Under the pieces are notes generated by a model. The model was given only the letters and a program-made list of their open reading frames with translations, had not been told where the DNA came from and ran no database searches. Shown in pieces: positions 35,882-42,727 of a stretch of 64,000 bases of DNA. The DNA is from Enterococcus hermanniensis (GTDB lineage: Bacteria; Bacillota; Bacilli; Lactobacillales; Enterococcaceae): assembly GCF_001885945.1 (NCBI RefSeq), contig NZ_JXKQ01000003.1:234421-298420 (forward strand). The letters run 5' to 3'. Within the stretch, counting starts at the first letter, position 1; the number at the start of each line of letters is the position of its first letter. Both the position numbers and the translations under genes were made by a program.

Positions 35882-36604
35882 ATGAAAGCATTTGTTCAAA
35901 CGGAGTATTTAGATGACAGACAGTGGTCCGATCTTTGGTCAGCTGCGCTTCAACGAGCAACACCATTTGATCCATTGATGGTCGATGAAATCAATGTGAT
36001 TATACCGATACCTGAACATAGTGGTGTTCTGATTTTTACGGACAAACAGCTTTATCATAGTGATGAAAATGGTTTGACTGTTTTGAATCGTTTTTCAAGT
36101 GCTCATCGTTTTCCTCTGTATAAAGATAGTCATCGCACTCTGAATGCCTTGGGTTGTGGAACTCACTATAAAACACCGTGGCTTTGTCCATTTTTTGCTT
36201 TGTTGCCACTAGAAGATACGAGGCGAACGATCTGGATCAATCCTTTAAAAATTGCTGAGACCAAACAAACTGACTCTCGCTGCTTTCTTAAATTATCTGA
36301 TGGGCCAACCTTTGTTTTGCCGCTGCTTCAGCGGAGTGTCCGACTGCACGCAGCCAATACTTGCTATGCACTCGCCTTGATGCGCAGGGATTTGTTCCGT
36401 TTTGTCAAAAAAGCCGACACGCCTTTAGCCTATCTAGAATTACCTAACACGCCGTTCGCTCGTTTGTTAGCTAAACGTCCCCTCTTGTCTCAGTTCACTC
36501 ATCCCATCACCGCTTTTACCCGTCACTATACAAAAGTTACTTTTCTGTCACGCTATGAAAACTTGGAAGAAGAACCGCAAGAAATTAATTGGTCTTTATG
36601 GTGA
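35882..36604 (+). CDS. ComK-like competence transcription factor homologue
   Basis: 240 residues from the ATG at 35882, which has AAGGAGG 9 bp upstream. The central part resembles ComK of Bacillus: a GCGTHYKTPWLCPFFALLP block, followed by TIWINPLKI, a strand pair FLKLSDGPTFVLPLLQRSV and the helix HAANTCYALALMRR, in the order GSSYxGRK, FPTxS, WI, vxFxxG, QxxRA of ComK. Similarity is distant and by eye. ComK activates DNA-uptake genes. Enterococci carry such homologues, but competence is rarely shown. Confidence 0.6.
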   Translation: MKAFVQTEYLDDRQWSDLWSAALQRATPFDPLMVDEINVIIPIPEHSGVLIFTDKQLYHSDENGLTVLNRFSSAHRFPLYKDSHRTLNALGCGTHYKTPWLCPFFALLPLEDTRRTIWINPLKIAETKQTDSRCFLKLSDGPTFVLPLLQRSVRLHAANTCYALALMRRDLFRFVKKADTPLAYLELPNTPFARLLAKRPLLSQFTHPITAFTRHYTKVTFLSRYENLEEEPQEINWSLW

Positions 36605-36734
36605 AAAAAAATATGCCGTCCTAGGCTTTATTTTAGCTGCCCCAAAATAATTACAGTTTGTCAAAATACTTGTTTTCACCCAATCAAAAAGTGTATAGTG
36701 GTAAAACATTTTAATTTTTGGGGTGTTTAAAACT

Positions 36735-37610
36735 ATGGTAAATAATCGCTATGAACAATTAAAAAAAGCAGAATTGGGTGCGATCGTCAGTATCGTAGCT
36801 TACATTTTAATTTCGATCTTAAAACTGACGGTGGCTGATCTGGCACATTCAGAAGCCTTACGCGCAGATGGTTTGAATAACTTTACAGATATCTTGGCTT
36901 CGATCGCAGTCTTGATCGGTTTACGGATTTCTCGTAAACCCGCGGATGCCGAACATCGTTACGGTCACTGGAAAGCTGAAAATGTGGCTAGTTTAGTGAC
37001 TTCATTCATCATGTTGTTGGTAGGATTAGAAGTCTTATACAGCTCAGTGCTCTCGGTGATCCACCATCAAACAGAATCACCAGATATGACTGCAGCAATC
37101 GTAGGAATTTTTTCTGCAATTGTGATGTACGGTGTGTATTTCTTTAACAAACGCTTGTCCGAAGAAGTCCAAAGTTCTGGTTTACTAGCTGCTGCCAAAG
37201 ACAACCGCAGTGATGCTTGGACAAGTATTGGGACGGCTATTGCCGTCTTCGGCGCTTCGTTCAATTTAGGTTGGTTGGATAGTGTCGCTGCTATTGTCGT
37301 TGCCTTATTGATTTTAAAAACCGCGATCGATATTTTCCGTGACAGTGTCTTCTCACTTTCAGATGGATTTGATCAAACACAATTGGCTCACTATACGCAT
37401 GCGATCGAGCAACTACCGGAAATTCGCACAGTAAAAAGCATCAAAGGACGAAGCTACGGGGCAAACATTTATTTGGATGTCACTGTCACGATGAATCCTG
37501 CCTTGACCGTCAAAGAAAGCCATGATATTGCAGATCAAATCGAATACCTATTACAAGAAGAGTTTCAAATTTTTGAGACCGATGTACACATAGAACCCTC
37601 CGAGCCTTAA
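36735..37610 (+). CDS. Cation diffusion facilitator family transporter
   Basis: 291 residues with six membrane helices and a C-terminal cytoplasmic metal-sensing domain. The transport site is built from LNNFTD in helix 2 and KDNRSDAWTS in helix 5, an N/D arrangement like that of Mn/Fe-type CDF exporters, not the H/D pair of Zn exporters. HRYGHWKAENVASL is the family signature. ATG at 36735 is preferred (TTGGGGTG 11 bp upstream) over the GTG at 36723. It is a single gene closed by a terminator. Confidence 0.87.
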   Translation: MVNNRYEQLKKAELGAIVSIVAYILISILKLTVADLAHSEALRADGLNNFTDILASIAVLIGLRISRKPADAEHRYGHWKAENVASLVTSFIMLLVGLEVLYSSVLSVIHHQTESPDMTAAIVGIFSAIVMYGVYFFNKRLSEEVQSSGLLAAAKDNRSDAWTSIGTAIAVFGASFNLGWLDSVAAIVVALLILKTAIDIFRDSVFSLSDGFDQTQLAHYTHAIEQLPEIRTVKSIKGRSYGANIYLDVTVTMNPALTVKESHDIADQIEYLLQEEFQIFETDVHIEPSEP

Positions 37611-37629
37611 GACTCGAAGGGCTCTTTTT
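37594..37629 (+). terminator. Terminator overlapping the CDF stop codon
   Basis: CCCTCCGAG (37596-37604) pairs with CTCGAAGGG (37613-37621), one mismatch, followed by CTCTTTTT. Confidence 0.75.
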
Positions 37630-37808
37630 CATTGATTATATTGAGGTTATGATTTACACCTAAGACTAGGTTTGGATTGATATTTTACTGTTTTCTATTT
37701 TTATTTATTCCCGGTCTTTTCGCCGTACATTATATAGAAAGACCATTATCATCATTCGTGGTTTTTTGTCATTTTATAGAAAAAATGACAAAAGTTATGA
37801 ATAAGATG

Positions 37809-37837
37809 TTGACAAAGTCCTTGTCCGTCTGTAGACT
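37809..37837 (+). promoter_or_regulatory. Sigma-A promoter of the leader-peptide operon
   Basis: TTGACA (37809-37814), 17-bp spacer, TAGACT (37832-37837). It lies 53 bp before the leader peptide start and is the only strong promoter seen in the 554-bp interval before the BASS gene. Confidence 0.75.
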
Positions 37838-37890
37838 GATAAGAAATTAATTTAAATATTCCGAAAATTCAGAACAAGGAGGTCAAGACT

Positions 37891-37941
37891 ATGAAATGTA
37901 CTAGAAATCAATCCGTAGCCGTCATTATTTTATTATGTTAG
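37891..37941 (+). CDS. 16-residue leader peptide rich in branched-chain residues
   Basis: MKCTRNQSVAVIILLC with AAGGAGG 9 bp before the ATG, one of the best ribosome sites in the window. The last residues are V, A, V, I, I, L, L, C. The TAG stop is embedded in the first base pairs of a 13-bp hairpin (37940-37974), and a second hairpin with a T-run follows. Promoter, short peptide, hairpins and gene order are those of an attenuator. Ribosome stalling on Val/Ile/Leu codons under starvation is inferred, not shown. Confidence 0.65.
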   Translation: MKCTRNQSVAVIILLC

Positions 37942-38027
37942 GGACTTTTTTGAGTGATCAATCAAAAAGTCCCTATTCACATTGCATCGAAAAGAAGAAC
38001 TTACTTCTTTGATGGAATGTTTTTTTT
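37940..38027 (+). promoter_or_regulatory. Attenuator hairpins before the BASS transporter gene
   Basis: Hairpin 1: AGGGACTTTTTTGA (37940-37953) with TCAAAAAGTCCCT (37962-37974), no T-run. Hairpin 2: CATCGAAAAGAAG (37985-37997) with CTTCTTTGATG (38004-38014), then eight T at 38020-38027, a terminator. The transporter gene begins 138 bp downstream. Confidence 0.65.
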
Positions 38028-38164
38028 ATACCCAATTTTGATTACACGTTTTGGAGCTTAGACAAATTAATTGAACATTCTCTTATTGCACCACGACAAA
38101 ATCGATTCTTTTGGCCTAGTCATTTCTTCTACGGCTAACAAGATTTGGAAGGAAGAAACCTCAT

Positions 38165-39154
38165 ATGAAAACCGTTAATGCGATTGCTGCTTTTGTCAAT
38201 AAGTACCTGATTTACATTATGATTTTATTGATGATCGTTTCTTATTTTTTCCCTCAGCCGTTTCTATGGATTCCTGCTCGTACAACAAATTTGTTGAGTA
38301 TCATCATGTTTTGTATGGGAATGACCTTAAATTTTGCTGCCTTCAAAATGGTTATCGTCCAACCTAAAGCCTTTATCATCGGTGTGATTTTCCAATTCAC
38401 GATCAGCCCTTTAGTCGCTTATGGATTAGCTCAACTATTTGGGCTGTCATCTGGCTTGATCATCGGCTTCGTGTTACTAGGCTCCGTTTCTGGCGGAACA
38501 GCCAGCAATGTGATGACTTTCATCGGAAAAGGCGATGTTGCTTTGACCGTCTCCATGACGACTGTTTCGACCCTATTAGCCACTGTCGTCACTCCATTTT
38601 TGACTTTTATTTTGGCAGGAAAATACACACACATTTCATTTGTGCAAATGCTGCTGTCTGTTTTACAGATGGTTTTGGTTCCGATCGTTTTAGGCGTCAT
38701 CGTGCATAAACTAATTGGCCGATACATTGAACAATGGCTCCAAACATTTGTCTTAGTTTCTTCCGTCAGTATCTTGTTGATCGTTGCGGGAACTGTTGCT
38801 AAAAATGGTTCTGTCATTGTTCAATCAGGATTGATTTTGATCTTACTAGTCTTGATCCATAATTTGATCGGTTATGGTGCTGGATATGGCCTGAGCCGTC
38901 TGCTAGGTGTCAGTGCCAAACAAGCCCGTTCGATCATGTTCCAATTAGGAATGAAAAATACCGGCTTAGCGATTTCACTCGCCACCGCTCATTTTGCTAC
39001 CATTCCTGCTGCTGTCACGCCCGCTGCTGTGGGCATGGTGATCCATCAAATCACTGGTCCGATTCTCGCTAACCTAGTCGCAAAGAAAGAAGGAAAAGTA
39101 TATGAGTCAAACAATCTTTTTACCAAGCTATACTATCGGTACAGACGCCTATAA
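38165..39154 (+). CDS. BASS-family (bile acid:Na+ symporter-like) transporter
   Basis: 329 residues with about ten membrane helices. NLLSIIMFCMGMTLNFAAF, GSVSGGTASNVMTFI and FQLGMKNTGLAISLA are BASS signatures; the GGTASN segment contributes to the substrate site. Bacterial relatives such as PanS move small 2-oxo or hydroxy acids (ketopantoate, pyruvate). It lies behind a leader-peptide attenuator and overlaps the next gene, a hydroxyacid-type dehydrogenase, by 53 bp. AAGGAAG precedes the ATG. Confidence 0.85.
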   Translation: MKTVNAIAAFVNKYLIYIMILLMIVSYFFPQPFLWIPARTTNLLSIIMFCMGMTLNFAAFKMVIVQPKAFIIGVIFQFTISPLVAYGLAQLFGLSSGLIIGFVLLGSVSGGTASNVMTFIGKGDVALTVSMTTVSTLLATVVTPFLTFILAGKYTHISFVQMLLSVLQMVLVPIVLGVIVHKLIGRYIEQWLQTFVLVSSVSILLIVAGTVAKNGSVIVQSGLILILLVLIHNLIGYGAGYGLSRLLGVSAKQARSIMFQLGMKNTGLAISLATAHFATIPAAVTPAAVGMVIHQITGPILANLVAKKEGKVYESNNLFTKLYYRYRRL

Positions 39155-40190
39155 TCACATCACTGAAATCGTTCAATCCTACGGAAAAAAAGCCGTTATG
39201 ATCGGCGGAGAAAAAGCCTTGGCCGCAGCAGAACAAAAAATCACATCCGCCATCGCAACAGGTATTGAATTAACCGATACCCTTTGGTACGGCGGCAACT
39301 CGACGTATGAGAATGTTGATACGTTAGCCAATTCCCAAGCAGTCCAAACAGCCGATGTATTATTTGCAGTCGGCGGTGGGCGTGTCTGTGATACCGTTAA
39401 AGTCGTGGGCGAAAAAATTGGAAAACCCGTTTTTACTTTTCCAACGATCGGTTCAAATTGTTCACCGGTAACTGCCGTATGTGTTATGTATACCGAAGCA
39501 AGTGAAATGCAAGGTCTCTTCTTCCCATCTAAACCACCGACACATGCCTTTATTGATACTGCAATTATTGCCGCAGCTCCTGATAAATACCTATGGGCTG
39601 GTATCGGTGACGCTCTTTCAAAACAAGTCGAATCAAGTTTTTCTGCTCGGGGCGATCAACTGAACCATACGGATGGCTTAGGGATTCAAATCGGAAAAAT
39701 GTGCACTGACCGCTTGTTGGACTATGGAACCCAAGCATTAAAAGACAGTGCCGAAGGAAAATCGTCCTATGCGATTGAGCAAGTTGTTTCTGAGATCATT
39801 GTAACGACGGGATTGGTCTCTGTTTTAGTAGTCAATGATTACAATTCTTCCTTGGCTCATTCATTCTATTACGGGACGACCGTCTTGAAAAAAATGGAAG
39901 AATACCTACACGGAGCTTCTGTCAGTTACGGCGTCTTAGCCCTACTGAAACTCGATCAACAAGAAGAACTTTTTGAACGCATTTATCAATTCATGCAAGA
40001 AAATAAACTGCCCGTCTCCTTAGCTGAAATGAAGCTAAATACAACTTCAGATTTAAGCGCTATTTTAGACAAAGCAATGACGACTAATGACATCGTTCAC
40101 AGTCCTTATGAAATCACTCGAGCCATGTTCGAACAAGCCATTATGGCTGTGGAAACCCATAAAGTAGACGAAAAAGTCAAGATCGGATAG
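39102..40190 (+). CDS. GldA/HcxA-like iron-containing dehydrogenase
   Basis: 362 residues. The Rossmann part has the AVGGGRVCDTVK nucleotide motif and the metal site includes GIGDALSK and AHSFYYG, near the positions of glycerol dehydrogenase ligands (Asp, His, His). Length and spacing match E. coli HcxA (YbdH), which reduces 2-oxo acids to 2-hydroxy acids, at least as well as glycerol dehydrogenase. The start (ATG 39102, AAAGGAAAAG upstream) overlaps the BASS gene by 53 bp out of frame. The pair probably converts and transports one metabolite (inference). Confidence 0.8.
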   Translation: MSQTIFLPSYTIGTDAYNHITEIVQSYGKKAVMIGGEKALAAAEQKITSAIATGIELTDTLWYGGNSTYENVDTLANSQAVQTADVLFAVGGGRVCDTVKVVGEKIGKPVFTFPTIGSNCSPVTAVCVMYTEASEMQGLFFPSKPPTHAFIDTAIIAAAPDKYLWAGIGDALSKQVESSFSARGDQLNHTDGLGIQIGKMCTDRLLDYGTQALKDSAEGKSSYAIEQVVSEIIVTTGLVSVLVVNDYNSSLAHSFYYGTTVLKKMEEYLHGASVSYGVLALLKLDQQEELFERIYQFMQENKLPVSLAEMKLNTTSDLSAILDKAMTTNDIVHSPYEITRAMFEQAIMAVETHKVDEKVKIG

Positions 40191-40191
40191 G

Positions 40192-40229
40192 AAAAAGCCC
40201 CAATTCTATAAAGAATTGGGGCTTTTTTT
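40192..40229. terminator. Terminator after the dehydrogenase gene
   Basis: AAAAAGCCCCAATTCT (40192-40207) pairs with AGAATTGGGGCTTTTTTT (40212-40229). Confidence 0.9.
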
Positions 40230-40320
40230 GATTTATCATAGAACTACTATTTAGTTGTATAAAGAAATAGATGAATCACTCCAACCGATTTTTACGTAGC
40301 AAAATTTAAAGAATACTTTT

Positions 40321-41469
40321 TTAATAAGCGCCTGATACTACACTATTGTTAAAATCAAAGGATGTATTCGTAAATGATGGACGACCTTTCTTAGTTACGT
40401 CGGATCCATTTCGCAACACTTTTATATTACGTATTTTAACTGTCGCATTTGAATTAATATGCAAAATATAAGCATCGCTGCCTGGCACTAATTTTGTTTT
40501 GTATTGACCAACTAATGTCCCATTCACAAACGTTTGCATATAACCAGAACTATAATACTTAGCTTGTAATTTTACTGATTGTCCATTTGCGATACGAGGT
40601 GCCTTCGTATTTACTGAATAATATTGCTGGCCCTTTGTACCTGAGCCCGATGGGAAATTAATGTTTGTGGTATTGATGCGGCCTTGAGCAAAATTGGCAT
40701 CAGACCCCGCTTGGTAGTGGATACCTACACCGATTTGACCATTCCCCTCTCCGTTACCTGCAATCACAAACTGCGTTTCATAATCACTCGATGAGCCTGT
40801 CATTGCAACATCTGCAGAAAATTCGATCACCGGAGAAGATAATGTCGCATTATCAAAAGCTTTATTTGAATACAACAAGCGGTAAGAACCGCCAACCGCT
40901 TGTTCTTGACCTCCAATACCTGTTGTGTTGACGTCCACATGTTTTGGTGTGACACTTGAATTGTTTGTCTGGTTAGTGGTATCATCCGTTGCATAAAAAG
41001 CGATCCCTTCATCGCGCCAACCAACTTTTTTCAAATGATCACGTTCGCTTGCTAACACTGTGTAATGATGAGACCCTGATTTGGCATTCGGATTGTATAA
41101 ACGATAAACAGGAACTTTTCCTCCCGAGTACCATGAGACGCCCTCATATTTCCACCCAACTTTTTTTAAATGATCACGTTCATTGGCGTTCAATGTATAA
41201 AAGTGATCGCCTCCAAAATTAGGATTATACATGCGATAAACTTGAGCTCCGCTATTCGGTGCTTCCCAAGCATTTCCCTCATTTCGCCAACCATGTGAAA
41301 CGACGAATGGAATCTCATTTTTATTTTGCGTATACAAATGTTCCCCAGTATTTGGGTTATATGCACGATACAATTGACTCGCTTCAACCTTTGTAGATCC
41401 AACTAGTGTGAAACCACCTATTCCCAACAATAATCCAAGACCAACAATTAACTTTCCCCTTAATCTCAT
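40321..41469 (-). CDS. Secreted DUF5648-repeat protein with C-terminal beta domain
   Basis: 382 residues. Signal peptide about 1-30 (GLGLLLGIGGFTLVG, cleavage near VEA-S). Then come three DUF5648 repeats of about 45 residues each (YNPNTGEHLYTQN, YNPNFGGDHFYTLN, YNPNAKSGSHHYTV), each ending in a GW-x-EG turn. A Thr/Asn linker leads to a beta-rich C-terminal domain of about 200 residues that resembles concanavalin-like carbohydrate-binding folds. No LPxTG anchor. The DUF5648 repeats occur in many secreted Gram-positive hydrolases and probably bind cell wall or glycan. Confidence 0.75.
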   Translation of the reverse strand: MRLRGKLIVGLGLLLGIGGFTLVGSTKVEASQLYRAYNPNTGEHLYTQNKNEIPFVVSHGWRNEGNAWEAPNSGAQVYRMYNPNFGGDHFYTLNANERDHLKKVGWKYEGVSWYSGGKVPVYRLYNPNAKSGSHHYTVLASERDHLKKVGWRDEGIAFYATDDTTNQTNNSSVTPKHVDVNTTGIGGQEQAVGGSYRLLYSNKAFDNATLSSPVIEFSADVAMTGSSSDYETQFVIAGNGEGNGQIGVGIHYQAGSDANFAQGRINTTNINFPSGSGTKGQQYYSVNTKAPRIANGQSVKLQAKYYSSGYMQTFVNGTLVGQYKTKLVPGSDAYILHINSNATVKIRNIKVLRNGSDVTKKGRPSFTNTSFDFNNSVVSGAY

Positions 41470-41708
41470 TGCCTGACTCCTCCTTTATTTTTTATGATTC
41501 ACTCTCACTACACTAACCTATACCCTTAAATAAAACCGCTACTTAATGACTATTTTATCAGTATTACAATATAATGCTTGTTATCTCTTTTCAAAACAAT
41601 CATAGCAATCATTCGGGTAAAACACAATCTGACATTCGTTACTATAATTAAACATAAAACATAATTTCAGTGTGAAGAAACAGCGTTTGATTGTCTGTTT
41701 AGTAGCCA

Positions 41709-41743
41709 AAAAAAACTCTATAGAAATTTCTATAGAGTTTTTT
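41709..41743. terminator. Perfect palindromic terminator
   Basis: AAAAAACTCTATAGAAA followed at once by TTTCTATAGAGTTTTTT. It terminates the minus-strand DUF5648 gene whose stop lies 10 bp away. Confidence 0.8.
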
Positions 41744-41752
41744 CAGACTTAT

Positions 41753-42418
41753 TTATCCATGAAAATTACCAGTAGCGGAATTGACTGTTACATAGGATTG
41801 ATTGCCTGTATTGTATTCATTGACCCAGACTTCCCAACTATTATTTCCAATGTATTCATATTTTTGAGTCGTTACTTTATATTGCGCATATAATTTGGCT
41901 TCAAACGCTTTTACCCACGAACCTTCTGGAACTAATTTATTGGCATAAAAACCAATACCTTCATCGCGCCAACCTGCTCGTTTTAAAACATCACGTTCAC
42001 TTGCTAAAACCGTATAATGATGCGTTCCAGATTTTGCATTTGGATTATACAATCGATAAACAGGAACAGTTCCACCAGAGAACCATGAAATCCCTTCATA
42101 ACGCCAACCACTTTTTTTCAAATGATCGCGCTCATTCGTATTTAATGTATAGAAATGATCGCCACCATTATTAGGATTAAACAATCGATAAACCGCAATG
42201 CCTTTGTCTGGTGCACTCCATGCCAATCCTTCATTTTTCCAGCCAAATTTTACAATACTTGGAATTTCATTTGAATTTTGAGTATACAAATGTTCTCCCG
42301 TATTTGGATTATAGCCACGATATAATGTCGAAGCCTCTGCCTGTCCTGTAGCTATTATGATACTTCCCGCTACAGCTAGTAATGATATTAAAAATAGCAT
42401 TTTAAAATTTTTTTTCAT
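41753..42418 (-). CDS. Small secreted DUF5648-repeat protein
   Basis: 221 residues. Signal peptide about 1-29 (LISLLAVAGSIIIATGQAEA), then three DUF5648 repeats nearly identical in layout to those of the neighbouring gene, then a C-terminal segment of about 60 residues that is not recognised and contains YIGNNSWEVWVNEYNTG. GGGGG precedes the ATG. It appears to be a paralogue of the adjacent gene whose C-terminal domain was exchanged. Confidence 0.75.
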   Translation of the reverse strand: MKKNFKMLFLISLLAVAGSIIIATGQAEASTLYRGYNPNTGEHLYTQNSNEIPSIVKFGWKNEGLAWSAPDKGIAVYRLFNPNNGGDHFYTLNTNERDHLKKSGWRYEGISWFSGGTVPVYRLYNPNAKSGTHHYTVLASERDVLKRAGWRDEGIGFYANKLVPEGSWVKAFEAKLYAQYKVTTQKYEYIGNNSWEVWVNEYNTGNQSYVTVNSATGNFHG

Positions 42419-42727
42419 TTTATTACCCCCTTAAATTGAAACTATTCCTTCTAAATAGGACTTTATTATAGTGTATTTTTTCTCTATTCTCTACCCTTTA
42501 AACTATATTTCATTGATGGAAAAACCAAATAAAAATTTCGCTAAAAACAACCCAATACAATGGAAAATGTCAAAAGTACAGTGCTTAGCATAAATAAAAT
42601 AAACAATGTTGCAAAAAAAAAAAAAGAAATGCGATGTATAAATCCGAAAAAAACACTTTGTATATAATCCGCGCATACGTTATCATTGTTTTTGTAACCG
42701 CTTTTAAAATGTAAAGGAGGAAGAATA
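42419..42727. other. Divergent intergenic region with a cre-like site
   Basis: 309 bp without a gene. Near the right end TGTAACCGCTTTTA (42693-42706) fits the CcpA catabolite-response consensus at most positions and lies 22 bp before the GTG of the nucleotidase gene. Elsewhere only A/T-rich runs are seen. Confidence 0.5.

Noticed and set aside
39102..40190. Calling the dehydrogenase a glycerol dehydrogenase
   Set aside because: The family fits, but the operon has no dihydroxyacetone kinase or glycerol genes, and the motif order fits HcxA-type enzymes at least as well.
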